Origin: Myxococcus dinghuensis
GTDB taxonomy: Bacteria > Myxococcota > Myxococcia > Myxococcales > Myxococcaceae
Reading direction: 5' to 3'
NCBI RefSeq assembly: GCF_024198235.1
Contig: NZ_JAKCFB010000034.1
Coordinates: 1-64,000, forward strand
DNA: 64,000 nucleotides
Positions within the stretch are counted from its first letter, which is position 1, and the number at the start of each line of letters is the position of its first letter. Below the pieces are notes generated by a model. It was given only the letters and a program-made list of their open reading frames with translations, did not search any database and was not told the DNA's origin. The position numbers and the translations under genes were made by a program. Of the stretch, positions 7,625 through 19,706 are shown piece by piece.

Positions 7625-7939
7625 ATGAGCGACGCCCGGCTGGAACAGTTCAAGAAGATGGTGGCGGACTTCCCGGACTCCCCCATGAGCCATTTCTCGT
7701 TGGGGAAGCTCTACCTGGAGCGCAAGCAGTACGCCGAGGCGGCCGCCGCCCTGGAGAGCGCGGTGCGCCTGGATGCGACCTACGCCGCCGCGCTGGTGGC
7801 GTTCGGGGACGCGCTGGCGGGGGCCGGGCGCCCGGAGCGGGCGCGCGAGGTGCTCACCCAGGCGCGCGAGCACGCGCTCGCCCAGAACCACCCCGGGCTC
7901 GCCGAGGAGATCGACGAGCGCATCGCCGACCTGGGCTGA
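7625..7939 (+). CDS. Small tetratricopeptide-repeat protein
   Basis: 104 residues. The ATG at 7625 follows AGGGGGTG with good spacing. There is no signal peptide, so it is cytoplasmic. Two to three TPR helices are visible: [20 protein letters not shown] / [18 protein letters not shown] / [20 protein letters not shown], then a helical tail. Such proteins act as small protein-binding adaptors; no partner can be named. It is divergent from rsfS and convergent with the barrel gene, only 7 bases from its stop. Confidence 0.8.
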   Translation: MSDARLEQFKKMVADFPDSPMSHFSLGKLYLERKQYAEAAAALESAVRLDATYAAALVAFGDALAGAGRPERAREVLTQAREHALAQNHPGLAEEIDERIADLG

Positions 7940-7946
7940 AGGGCCC

Positions 7947-9002
7947 TCAGTCGCGCCAGGTGAAGCCCACGCCGAACACCTGGCGCGTGTAGGAGAGGTC
8001 GTTGCGCGGCAGGCGGGTGCTCCACAGGCCCCACGTCACCTCCAGGTCGACGTGGTCCGACACCGGCCGGGCCAGCTTGAGGGACAGGGAGTTCTGCCCC
8101 TCGTCCTCCTCGACCAGGATGATCTCCGGCGAGAGGAAGATGCCGTCCGGGTAGCGGGTGAACCCCAGCGAGCCCTGCGCCAGCAGCGTCACCCGCCAGG
8201 GCAGGCGCACCCCCGCGTTGCCCGTGACGCGGTGGCGCAGCAGCGTCTCGCCGAAGCTGTTGGAGGACGACTCCTGGTACGAGTACGTCAGCCCCAGCGA
8301 CACCGGGCCCCGGTAGGCGTACGTGACGCCCGCGGTGAGCGCGCCGTCCTCGCGCCGTCCGACCCGGGAGCCCAGGGCCCCTGGCCGGGCGCGCGCCTCG
8401 ATGCCGAAGCGGCGCGTGCCGAAGTCCCCGAAGAGCGACAGGCTGTGGCGCCGGTCGAAGCGGTAGCGCCCCAGCACCCCCAGCTCCGGGCCGCCGAAGT
8501 TGGCCGTGGCGTCCGGGCGGTACACGAAGCGCCGGGCCCCCGCGCGCAGCCGCAGCGCCAGGCGCACGTCCGGCGCGTACTCGGCGAAGACGCTCGTCCC
8601 CAGGTCGGAGTAGTCCCGGGAGCCGCCGCGGCGGTCCTTGGCGTGGCCCTCCACGCCCACGCCGAACTCGGTGCCCAGGGCCAGCGAGCCCTCCAGCGCG
8701 CCGGCCTGGATGAGCGTGTCCTCGTCCGCGAAGTCCAGGTACTTGCGCGCCCCCAGCTCGTAGCGGCCCACCACCTGGGTGCGCTCGAAGGTGGCGCGGC
8801 CCTCGGCGGAGCCCAGCACGCTGAGCGCCGTGTCCGCGCCGGGCGCGCGGTTGCTGGTGTCGACGAAGTCCCGGGGCGCGTTGGTGTCCACCATCAACCG
8901 CGCGGTGCCCTTGAGGGTGCCCTCCCATTCGACCGCGGACGCACCCCGGGCCGCGAGGAGCAGCGCGAGCAGCAGCGGCAGTGGGGGGCGGGAGCGATGC
9001 AC
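7947..9002 (-). CDS. Predicted outer-membrane beta-barrel protein of unknown function
   Basis: 351 residues from a GTG at 9002, with an N-terminal signal peptide (basic start, then LPLLLALLLAARGASA). The mature protein alternates polar and hydrophobic residues in many amphipathic strands separated by short Asp/Gly-rich turns (for example GRYELGARKYLDFADEDT, RLALRLRAGARRFVY, VSLGLTYSYQESSSNSF) and ends in VFGVGFTWRD, an outer-membrane-like C-terminal strand. About 14-18 strands are plausible from the length. No transporter motif is seen. It is divergent from the lipoprotein gene at 9116. Confidence 0.7.
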   Translation of the reverse strand: MHRSRPPLPLLLALLLAARGASAVEWEGTLKGTARLMVDTNAPRDFVDTSNRAPGADTALSVLGSAEGRATFERTQVVGRYELGARKYLDFADEDTLIQAGALEGSLALGTEFGVGVEGHAKDRRGGSRDYSDLGTSVFAEYAPDVRLALRLRAGARRFVYRPDATANFGGPELGVLGRYRFDRRHSLSLFGDFGTRRFGIEARARPGALGSRVGRREDGALTAGVTYAYRGPVSLGLTYSYQESSSNSFGETLLRHRVTGNAGVRLPWRVTLLAQGSLGFTRYPDGIFLSPEIILVEEDEGQNSLSLKLARPVSDHVDLEVTWGLWSTRLPRNDLSYTRQVFGVGFTWRD

Positions 9003-9115
9003 GACGGTCGGACCATAGCCGGCCTCGTGCCTGCATGCCCCACTCGCGGGAGGGCGGGCCCGGCCGCCCGCCAGGCGACGGTGACGCGGCGGCGTCCTCC
9101 CGGTACATTGGTGGA

Positions 9116-9655
9116 ATGCGCCCTGCCTTCCTGCTCGCGGCGGTGGTCGGCCTCGGGCTGGCCGCCTGCGCCCAGTCCTCGTTCACCACGGAGGTGACGG
9201 GCGAGACGACCATCCCGGCCAGCCAGCCGGGCGGCAGCACCGAGCTCAACGCCTTCCCCGCCATCAGCAGCCTGGCGGGCATGGACTTCGACCAGAACCA
9301 GGACTTCAAGAACCAGGGCATCACCAAGGGCGAGGTGACGTCCGCCCGGGTCGACTCGCTGACGCTCCAGGTCCTCTCCCCCAACGACCAGGACTTCACC
9401 TTCCTGGACACCGTGGAGTTCTACATCCGCGCGGGGGACCGGGAGACGCGCATCGCCTGGAAGCAGGACGTCGCGCGCGCCAGCCCCAGGCCGCCCCACC
9501 CCACGCTGTCCCTGAACGTGGCGGACACGGAGCTGCAGCCCTACGTGGCCACGCCCTCGGTGAGCATCATCATCCGCGGCAAGGGCCGCACGCCGGAGCG
9601 CGAGGTGCGCCTGCGCGCGGTGGTGCGGCTGGAAGTGGAGACGGGCCTGCTCTGA
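9116..9655 (+). CDS. Lipoprotein of unknown function
   Basis: 179 residues. MRPAFLLAAVVGLGLAAC is a lipoprotein signal with Cys18. The mature part is a single probable beta-sandwich domain (DSLTLQVLSPNDQDFTFLDT, VEFYIRAGDRETRIAWK, VSIIIRGKGRTPEREVRLRA) ending in LEVETGLL. No family is recognised. It is divergent from the barrel protein and nearly touches (13 bases) the convergent coiled-coil gene. Confidence 0.75.
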   Translation: MRPAFLLAAVVGLGLAACAQSSFTTEVTGETTIPASQPGGSTELNAFPAISSLAGMDFDQNQDFKNQGITKGEVTSARVDSLTLQVLSPNDQDFTFLDTVEFYIRAGDRETRIAWKQDVARASPRPPHPTLSLNVADTELQPYVATPSVSIIIRGKGRTPEREVRLRAVVRLEVETGLL

Positions 9656-9668
9656 GGCGCCGCGGCGC

Positions 9669-10727
9669 TCAGGGCGCCGTCAGCTCCTTCGCGCGGCGCT
9701 CCAGGGCGCCCGCCCGTCCGTCCAGCTCGCCCGCCAGCGACTCCAGCCGCTTCGCCTCCGCCTCCATCTGCGCCAGGTCCGCCGGGCCACCCGCCGCCAG
9801 CGCCTGGGCCCGCACGCCGTCGAACTGGGGCCGCCGGTCCGTGGCGCGGGCGGGAGGAGGCGGGGACGGGAGGGAGGGCTCCGACGGGTTGCCGCCGACG
9901 CCCGGGCTGGTGGGGTTGGGGCCGCCCGACATGGGGGGCGAATCGTCCGACATCACCTCGCCGCCGAACATGCCGCCGGAGCGCTGGGTGGGCTCCACCT
10001 GGAGCGTCGCGTCCGAGCTCAGCCGCAGCCGCAGCCGCCGGTCCTGCTCGTCGAACATCGACTCCTCGCCGAGGAAGTCGTTCATCCGGCGATCCAGGTC
10101 CTTCTCCTCGCGCGCCTCGGTGATTCGCGAGCGCAGGAGCTTGAGCCGCTCGCGCACCTTGTCCTCGGCGTCGCGCAGCGTGTCCGCCTGCTCCAGCAGG
10201 TCCTCCGGGTCGTCGCCGCCGGGGGCCGCCCGCTCCAGCGTGGGCAGGCGCGAGGCCGGCAGCGCCGCGCGCACCGCGTCGCGCTCCTCGCGCGTGGCGC
10301 GCATCACCTCCAGCAGCCGCGCGCGCGCCTGTCGCTCCTGGGTGTCGTCCCACGCGGCGCGCAGCCGCGCCAGCTCCTCCGACAGGGCCTGGTGCAGCGC
10401 CAGGTGCGCGCGCTCCGACTCGCCCTCCGCCGTCGCCACCGCCTGGGCCAGCCCGGTGAGCTTGCCGGACAGCTCCTGCGAGCGCCGCAGCGCCGTCTCC
10501 AGCTCGGAGCCCGTCGTCAGCCGCCCCTGTCGCTCCGCCTTCAGCGTCTCGATGCGCGACGCCAGCGCGTTCAGCTCGTCGCGCAGCGCCTGCTGCTGAC
10601 CCCGCAGGCCCCGCGCCTCCGTCCGGACCGCCTGCGCCCGCACCCGCGCGGCCTCCACCCCGGACGCACCCCATGCGGGTGCGCCCAGCACCACGCACAG
10701 CAGGAGGATGGCGGAGCGGAGGTTCAT
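9669..10727 (-). CDS. Exported coiled-coil protein of unknown function
   Basis: 352 residues with a signal peptide (MNLRSAILLLCVVLGAPAWG, cleavage probably just after). Residues ~25-225 are a long heptad-like coiled coil rich in Arg, Glu, Leu and Ala. A Gly/Pro/Ser-rich linker follows (about 250-300, with SEPSLPSPPPPARATD), then a second short coiled coil at the end (LAQMEAEAKRLESLAGELDG). This points to a periplasmic structural or scaffolding protein. It lies downstream of the sigma-54 activator on the same strand, but 172 bases apart. Confidence 0.7.
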   Translation of the reverse strand: MNLRSAILLLCVVLGAPAWGASGVEAARVRAQAVRTEARGLRGQQQALRDELNALASRIETLKAERQGRLTTGSELETALRRSQELSGKLTGLAQAVATAEGESERAHLALHQALSEELARLRAAWDDTQERQARARLLEVMRATREERDAVRAALPASRLPTLERAAPGGDDPEDLLEQADTLRDAEDKVRERLKLLRSRITEAREEKDLDRRMNDFLGEESMFDEQDRRLRLRLSSDATLQVEPTQRSGGMFGGEVMSDDSPPMSGGPNPTSPGVGGNPSEPSLPSPPPPARATDRRPQFDGVRAQALAAGGPADLAQMEAEAKRLESLAGELDGRAGALERRAKELTAP

Positions 10728-10899
10728 CAGCGGCGCTCCCGGAGCAAGGCGGATGCCAGCCCGCTCGCCGCTCCACTCCGCCCCGTCGCCGGAAAAGCAC
10801 TGCGATTCCGGGCCCCTGCGGTCAGGAGGTGGGACAAGGTGCGTGGCCGAGGGTGTTGGAAAGTCATGGGAGCGGGGAGGGGATCACGAATTTCCGAGG

Positions 10900-12309
<1,410 letters not shown>

Positions 12310-12454
12310 GGTGGGCCCGGGTCTCCATGCGCCACCTCGGGGCCGGCCGCCCCGGGTGGGCGGCGGGAGTGTACACCCGGGACGAAACCGTACACGTCCC
12401 CGCGGGCGCGAAGTCGCTGGCGCCCCGGGGGGCTCCGGGGATACGTGGGCACGC

Positions 12455-13033
12455 ATGCACTCCCCTCCCGCCGCCGCCCTCCAGGCCCTCCTGTCGCGCC
12501 ACGTCCCCGCGGACGACAAGGAGCGCGAGGACCTGGCGCGCATGCGGCACCACGCCGGGACGCTCGCCGAACCCTTCTCCCGCGCGCAGGCCGGGGCGCA
12601 CTTCACCGGCAGTGCCGTGGTGGTGGACCCCACGGGCGCGCGCGTGGTGATGGTGTTGCACGGCAAGCTGCGCCGCTGGCTGCAGCCGGGCGGGCACGCG
12701 GACGCGGCGGACGGCGGCGACATGGGGGCCACCGCGCTGCGCGAGGCGCGCGAGGAGACCGGCTGCCGTGTCGCGCCGCACCCCTCCGCGCCCCTGCCGC
12801 TGGACGTGGACATCCACACCATCCCCGCGCGCAAGGACGAGCCCGAGCACCAGCACCTCGACGTGCGCTTCCTGGTGGTGGCCGAGGACCCGGAGTCGCT
12901 CGCCTTCGACCCCGCGGAGTCCACCGGGGCACAGTGGCTGTCCTGGGACGACGCGCTCGCGCGCGCGGACGAGGCGCCCCTGCGGCGGCTGTTGGAGAAG
13001 GCGCGGGACGTGGCGGTGCGCGCGGGGGCGTGA
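12455..13033 (+). CDS. NUDIX hydrolase
   Basis: 192 residues, cytoplasmic. The NUDIX box follows G-x5-E-x7-R-E-x2-E-E-x-G closely at about residues 87-109 ([18 protein letters not shown]), so the metal-binding glutamates are intact. Upstream [14 protein letters not shown] and downstream [12 protein letters not shown] fit the family fold. Family members cleave nucleoside diphosphates linked to another group; the substrate cannot be read from the sequence. Confidence 0.9.
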   Translation: MHSPPAAALQALLSRHVPADDKEREDLARMRHHAGTLAEPFSRAQAGAHFTGSAVVVDPTGARVVMVLHGKLRRWLQPGGHADAADGGDMGATALREAREETGCRVAPHPSAPLPLDVDIHTIPARKDEPEHQHLDVRFLVVAEDPESLAFDPAESTGAQWLSWDDALARADEAPLRRLLEKARDVAVRAGA

Positions 13034-13107
13034 AGGCGTCGTGTCGTCAACGGCGCGGCGCTCGTGTCGCGCCCGAGGTGGCCTTCCGGACGCAAGCCGC
13101 ACAGCGT

Positions 13108-13127
13108 GGTGAGAAAAATGTCTCACC
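13108..13127 (+). terminator. Hairpin downstream of the NUDIX gene
   Basis: GGTGAGA (13108-13114) and TCTCACC (13121-13127) form a perfect 7-bp stem around the loop AAAATG, 75 bases after the NUDIX stop. It may be a terminator or a regulatory element in the leader of the next gene. Confidence 0.35.
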
Positions 13128-13238
13128 CTTGCGGACAGCCTGCCGGGCAGTGGCCCCGCCATCAGCTTGGGCGGGCTCCGTGCGGGTGGCATGGCTGGGC
13201 CCCGTCGGGTCCACCGCCGCCGGAGCGGAAAGCGAGCC

Positions 13239-14015
13239 ATGTCGACGCCCGGCAATGTCGTGAGTGGTCCGAGGTTCGAGTCCCGTGTCCGCCGTTACGC
13301 GCCCCCGCCGCTCGTCGTCACGCCCCATCCTCCCTGGGTGGAGGCGATGCGGGCCTCCCTGCGCGAGGACTGGGAGGTGGCGTGCTGGCCGCGCCTGTTC
13401 CGCGACACCGCGGACGGCCGCCGGCCGCCGTTGAGACACTGGCGCCGCGTGCTGTCGGGCTTCTTCGCCATCGTCGAGGCGTTCCCCAAGTACATGGGGC
13501 TGTCGCTGGCGAAGACGACGTACGGCCTGCGCCGGGGGGACGCCAGCATCCGCCGGTGGCTCCTGCAGAACATGGCGGTCGAGGCGAAGCACGCCGAGTG
13601 GTACCTCGACTGGGTGCGGGGAATCGGCGTCGAGCCGGAGGCCGTCTTCGCGCGGCCCCTGTCTCCACACCTGCGCGCCCTGCACGCGCACCTCCTGCGC
13701 ACCTGCGCGCAAGGGTCGCTGGCGGAGGGCGTCGCCGCGTCCAACTGGGCCATCGAGGGCATCACCGGCGTGTGGACCCGGGACGTGGTGGAGCCCTTCC
13801 GCGCGTACGCCGCCGAGGGCGCGCGCATCGACGCCGCGTCGATGATGTGGCTCAAGGCCCACGCGCGGTACGACGACGCCCACCCACACGAGGCGCTCGA
13901 AATCATCAAGCTGGCCACCGCCCCGGACGGCGACGCACCCGCACGCGTGGAGGCCGCCGCGCGCACCTCGCTGCGCCTGTATTCGGCCGCCATCCGCGCG
14001 TGTTGTGAAGATTGA
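13239..14015 (+). CDS. Heme-oxygenase-fold (TenA/PqqC/iron-containing redox enzyme) family protein
   Basis: 258 residues, all-helical pattern, no signal peptide. Candidate metal or substrate residues lie in the helices VEAFPKYMGLSLAK, MAVEAKHAEWYLDWVRG (Glu and His spaced as in diiron members), VAASNWAIEGITGVWTR and WLKAHARYDDAHPHEALEII. The pattern agrees with the TenA/PqqC-like superfamily, which includes thiaminases, PqqC oxidases and newer diiron oxygenases. The reaction cannot be assigned. It is a single gene, separated by about 200 bases on both sides. Confidence 0.7.
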   Translation: MSTPGNVVSGPRFESRVRRYAPPPLVVTPHPPWVEAMRASLREDWEVACWPRLFRDTADGRRPPLRHWRRVLSGFFAIVEAFPKYMGLSLAKTTYGLRRGDASIRRWLLQNMAVEAKHAEWYLDWVRGIGVEPEAVFARPLSPHLRALHAHLLRTCAQGSLAEGVAASNWAIEGITGVWTRDVVEPFRAYAAEGARIDAASMMWLKAHARYDDAHPHEALEIIKLATAPDGDAPARVEAAARTSLRLYSAAIRACCED

Positions 14016-16010
14016 GACACACGCCGCTCGCCCGCTCGCCCAGGTCTTCTGGATGTCTTTGTTTTGCTGGGTTTGTATGTCTTTCGACAGGGGCGGGTGT
14101 GTCTTGTGTCGTATCGGCGGGAAGAGGTCGGGGGTGACTCGCTTTCCCAGCGCGGCCGTGCGGAAATCAGCGGCTCAGGTCCCAGTGACCGAGATGTGTC
14201 TGATACGTGGCCGCACGGCACGGGAAGGCGACCCGCATGCATTCCGAGGACCTGGTTGTTCGTGAATACCGCTGGCGCGCGCTCGGGGTCTTCATGGCCT
14301 GGGTGGTGCCGGCGGCGCCCATCGCCGCGTACCTCAATGGCATGTCCATGGGCGTCTCCGGGTGGGAAGGGGTGCGCGCGGTGGCGTGGGTGCTGCCGCC
14401 CATCCTCATCGGGTTGGGGGTCCTGTATCCGTGGCTGTTCTTGCGCTGGCTGGTGCGGGACGCGTTGCGGGTGGACGCGGAGGACCGGCCGGGGGCGCGG
14501 CTGGAGCGCATCCTCCGGTTGCCGTGGCGGGCCGCGGTGGGGACGTCGTGTGTCGGGTGGACGCTGGGGGGCTTCTGGTTCAGCCTCCACGTGTGCCTGA
14601 CGTGGCAGAAGGACGTGTCGCAGGTGGTGCTGGGCACCGTCATCGGCGTGTGCTGCGGCGTGCTGCTGGGCTTCCCCATCGGCGTGTCCCTGGAGCGGCT
14701 GTTCCTGCCGCTGGCGCTGGAGGAGCGGCGTCGCCATCCGGACACGGCGCTCGTGGGGCGGGGGCCCACCTGGCCCCGGCAGGCCTGGTTCCTGCCGTTC
14801 ACCTTCGGCAGCTCCATCGTCTCCGCGCTCGTGCTCAGCGGGTGCGTGGTGATGGTGAAGCTGACCTCGCTGCGCGACGAGCTGCACGGGGAGCTGGTGG
14901 GGGAAGGGGCGCTGCGGTCGGCGCGGCTGTTGATGGACCTGGGCGGGGTGCTCGCGGGGGACCTGGCCTTCAGCCTGATGTGGGTGGGCGGGCTGCTGCT
15001 GCTGCCGGGCATCACCACGTGGATGCTGGCGCGCCGTCAGGCCCGCGCGGCGCGGGCGGTGGGTGAGGCCATCGAGGCGCTGGCGGCGGGGCGCGTGACG
15101 GCGCCCGCGTGGGTGTCCACGGACGAGATGGGAGACCTGGCGGCGGGGATGGACGCGGTGCTGGCGCGGCTGCGGCAACTGCCCCTGGCGTTGCAGGCGG
15201 CCGCGGCGCGGCTGGGCGAGGCGAGCGAGCAGCTCCGCACGGCCCAGGTCGAGCAGCAGCAGAGCCTGGAGCGGCAGGCCGCGGCGCTGCACGAGGCGCA
15301 GACGACGTCGGAGGAGATTCGCCGCACCTCGCTGCTGGCGGCGGAGCGGGCGGAGGCGGTGCTGCAGGTGGCGCGGCGCTCGGAGGAGCTGGGCGTGGCG
15401 GGCGAGGCGTCCGTGGGGCACAGCATGGCGGGGCTGGCGGACATCCGGGGCGCGGTGGACGGCATCCAGCAGCGGCTGGCGCGGCTGGCCGAGCGCGCGT
15501 CGCAGATTGGCGACATCACCCAGACGGTGAAGGACCTGGCGTCGCAGTCCCACCTGCTCGCCATCAACGCGGCCATCGAGGCGGCGCGCTCCGGGGAGCA
15601 CGGCAAGGGCTTCGCGGTGGTGGCGCGAGAGGTGCGCGCGCTGTCGGACCAGTCCCTCCAGTCCACGCGCCGCATCCACCTCATCCTCCAGGACGTCACG
15701 GAGGGCATCCGCGACGCGGCCTCCATGGGCGAGCAGGGCGTGCGCATCATCGGCACGGGGCTGGAGCAGATGCGCGCGTCGGGCGAGTCGCTGCGGGGGC
15801 TGTCCGTCATGTCGCGGGAGAACTCGTCGGCGGCCCGGCAGATCGCCGCGGCGGTGACGCAGCAGAACGCGGGCATCTCGCAGATCTCCACCGCCATCGT
15901 GGACCTGGCGTACGTCATGGACGTGACGATGAAGCACCTGGAGTCCACCCAGGAGGCCACCCGGACGCTGACCCACGTCTCCGGCGAGGTGGGGCAGATG
16001 TCGCGCCAGT

Positions 16011-17483
<1,473 letters not shown>

Positions 17484-17520
17484 GCGTGGCGCGGACTGTA
17501 GACCACGCCCGCGCGCGCCG

Positions 17521-18294
17521 TCAGGCGGCGTCGGGGGCGAGCAGCCGGGGCAGGACGTCCTCGGCGCGCCCCAGCAGCTCCGTGTCGAAGTCCGGGTGTC
17601 GGGGCTCCATGGGCGTGAGGTTCACCATCACCGTCCACGCCCCCGCGTACTTCGCGCCCCGGACGAAGTTCGCCGCCGGCGTCACCTGTCCGGACGTCCC
17701 CACGGCGAGGAAGAGGTCGCAGTCGCGCAGCGCCCGCTTCGCCGTGTGCTCGGCGTCCACCGGCAGGGGCTCCCCGAAGAGGACGACGTCCGGCCGCAGG
17801 GGGGACTCGCAGCGAGGACAGCCGGGCGCGTGCTCCGGCGTGGTGGTGTCCACGTAGGCCTCCAGCGCGCAGTCCGGGGCGCCGCAGCGGGTGTGTCGCA
17901 GCGAGCCGTGCAGCTCCACGACCCGCCGGCTGCCGGCGCGTGAGTGCAGCCCGTCCACGTTCTGGGTGAGCAGCGTGAAGCGCGCCTCCGGCGACAGCCG
18001 CCGCTCCCAGTCCGCCAGCGCCACGTGCGCGGCGTTGGGGCGCGCCGCCTCCACCTGGCGGCGCAGCGGCCCGAACAGGGACCAGAGGCGGGACGGGGCG
18101 TTGGCGAACGTCTCCGCGTCCGGCACGGCCCGCGTCCCCGGGAGCGTCCACAGGCCGCCGGGGCCCCGGTAGGTGGGCAGTCCAGAGGCCACGGAGATGC
18201 CCGCGCCGGTCAGCACCACGATGTCCCGCCACGTCCCGCCGTGGAGCCGGCGTCGGCACTCCTCCAGTCGCGCCTCGGGGCTCACGCTCGGCAT
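17521..18294 (-). CDS. SIR2-family NAD-dependent protein deacylase
   Basis: 257 residues from the ATG at 18294. It shows [19 protein letters not shown] (NAD-binding), TQNVDGLH, the catalytic His in VVELHGSL, and a zinc ribbon of two Cys pairs (RCGAPDC and PGCPRC), then [12 protein letters not shown]. It removes acyl groups from lysines using NAD. The Tyr-x-x-Arg pair that marks class III (CobB/Sirt5) desuccinylases appears to be replaced: the matching place reads LFGPLRRQ, with Phe and Leu. Plain deacetylation is therefore more likely. It lies 37 bases upstream of the histidine kinase on the same strand. Confidence 0.92.
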   Translation of the reverse strand: MPSVSPEARLEECRRRLHGGTWRDIVVLTGAGISVASGLPTYRGPGGLWTLPGTRAVPDAETFANAPSRLWSLFGPLRRQVEAARPNAAHVALADWERRLSPEARFTLLTQNVDGLHSRAGSRRVVELHGSLRHTRCGAPDCALEAYVDTTTPEHAPGCPRCESPLRPDVVLFGEPLPVDAEHTAKRALRDCDLFLAVGTSGQVTPAANFVRGAKYAGAWTVMVNLTPMEPRHPDFDTELLGRAEDVLPRLLAPDAA

Positions 18295-18461
18295 GCCCGA
18301 CAGCCTACCGCGGCGGGCGCATCCCGGATATTCCAGCCAACCCCGTTCCACCGCGCGGGCGCGACCCGGTGAAACGCACCGGGCCGCGAGTTCGGGTGAC
18401 GACCTCCGGGGGGGATGTCCTCTAGCATCCAGTGCATCCCCGCCGCTGAAAGCCGACTCCG

Positions 18462-19610
18462 CTGAACACCACCGAACCGCGTCACCTCGCCGGCCTGGAC
18501 CTGCTCCGGGGGCTGGCCATCTTCATCGTCGTCCTCTTCCACTACCCGCGTCCCGAAGGGCACGAGGCGTACCGGACGCTCGCCAACTTCGGATGGACGG
18601 GCGTGGAGCTGTTCTTCGTGCTGAGCGGCTTCCTCATCGGCTCGCAGCTCCTGGAGCAGGTGGCCCGGGGCGAGGAGCCGTCCTTCAAGCGCTTCTACCT
18701 GCGGCGCTCGCTGCGCATCCTGCCGCCCTACCTCATCGTGGTGGCCCTGTACGTCTTCGTCCCCGCGTGGAGCGAGAGTCCCCTGGAGACGCCCGCGTGG
18801 CGCTTCCTCACCTTCACGCAGAACTTCGGACTGCGCCGCAACGGCTTCTCCCACGCGTGGTCGCTGTGCGTGGAGGAGCACTTCTACCTGGCGCTGCCGC
18901 TCCTGGTGCTCGCGCTGCGCGGACGCGTCCGGGCTGCGCACCTCCTCGTGGGCGCGGCGGGACTGGTGGCGGCGGGCATGCTCCTGCGGGGTGTCCTGTG
19001 GCAGCGCCACTTTTCGATGTTCGGACCGGATGACATCGGGTGGCGCGGCTACGACACGCTCCTGTACTACCCGACGTATGCGCGGCTCGACGGGTTGACG
19101 TTCGGCGTGCTGCTCGCGGCGCTGCGTGTCTTCCGGCCCGCGGTCTGGGAGCGCTGGACGCGAGGGCCGCGCGCGGGCGCCCTGGCGGTGGTGGGGCTCG
19201 CGTGTCTGGGCGGGGTGCTCTGGCTGAACGAGGCGTACTTCCGGAACCTGCCCTACACGATGATTGCCTTCCCCCTGACGTCGCTGGGCTACGGGGCGCT
19301 GCTCGTGGCCGTGTCGGGCCCCACCGCCTCGCGCGTGTGCGCCCGCGTCCCCGGCGCGAAGACCTTCGCGCTGCTGAGCTTCACCCTCTACCTCACCCAC
19401 AAGGCCGTGCAGCACAACGTCCGCGTCGCGCTGGAGCCGTATGGCCTGGACGCCTTCCACCCCGTCACGCTGCTGGGAGGCGCGGTGGCGGTGCTGCTCG
19501 CGTCGCTCGCGCTGCACCACGGCGTGGAGCGGCCCGCGCTGAAGTGGCGCTCGCGACTGGAGGCGCGGCTCGTCCGCGCGCCTTCGCCCCGGCCCTCCGT
19601 CGCCGGCTGA
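18462..19610 (+). CDS. Acyltransferase-3 (OafA/YrhL-like) membrane protein, probable CTG start
   Basis: 382 residues if started at the CTG at 18462. The first standard start in frame (GTG, 18603) would remove the first transmembrane helix and the family's key His in LLRGLAIFIVVLFHYPRP. An in-frame TGA lies five codons upstream of the CTG, so no earlier start exists. About ten transmembrane segments are visible, with VELFFVLSGFLIG, the RFYLRRSLRILPPYL segment and WSLCVEEHFYL, all standard in this family, which transfers acyl groups (often O-acetyl) to surface sugars. The substrate is unknown. A strong hairpin follows the stop. Confidence 0.9.
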   Translation: MNTTEPRHLAGLDLLRGLAIFIVVLFHYPRPEGHEAYRTLANFGWTGVELFFVLSGFLIGSQLLEQVARGEEPSFKRFYLRRSLRILPPYLIVVALYVFVPAWSESPLETPAWRFLTFTQNFGLRRNGFSHAWSLCVEEHFYLALPLLVLALRGRVRAAHLLVGAAGLVAAGMLLRGVLWQRHFSMFGPDDIGWRGYDTLLYYPTYARLDGLTFGVLLAALRVFRPAVWERWTRGPRAGALAVVGLACLGGVLWLNEAYFRNLPYTMIAFPLTSLGYGALLVAVSGPTASRVCARVPGAKTFALLSFTLYLTHKAVQHNVRVALEPYGLDAFHPVTLLGGAVAVLLASLALHHGVERPALKWRSRLEARLVRAPSPRPSVAG

Positions 19611-19622
19611 GCCGGGCTCGGG

Positions 19623-19646
19623 CTCGGGCCCGTGTCCGGGCCCGAG
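19623..19646. terminator. Perfect 10-bp hairpin between convergent genes
   Basis: CTCGGGCCCG (19623-19632), loop TGTC, CGGGCCCGAG (19637-19646). It lies 13 bases after the acyltransferase stop and 60 bases beyond the end of the chitosanase gene on the other strand. The short loop and full-GC stem make it a convincing terminator despite the lack of a T-run. Confidence 0.7.
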
Positions 19647-19706
19647 GGGAGGCGTGAGCGGTGGTCCACCCGCGCGGCCGGTGTCGCGCGGGGGCTCATG
19701 CCGGAG

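Noticed and set aside
13260-13290. tRNA-like T-arm (GGTTCGAGTCCC)
   Set aside because: The flanking bases cannot pair as a T-stem, no D-arm or anticodon arm is present, and it lies inside the start of a good protein gene.
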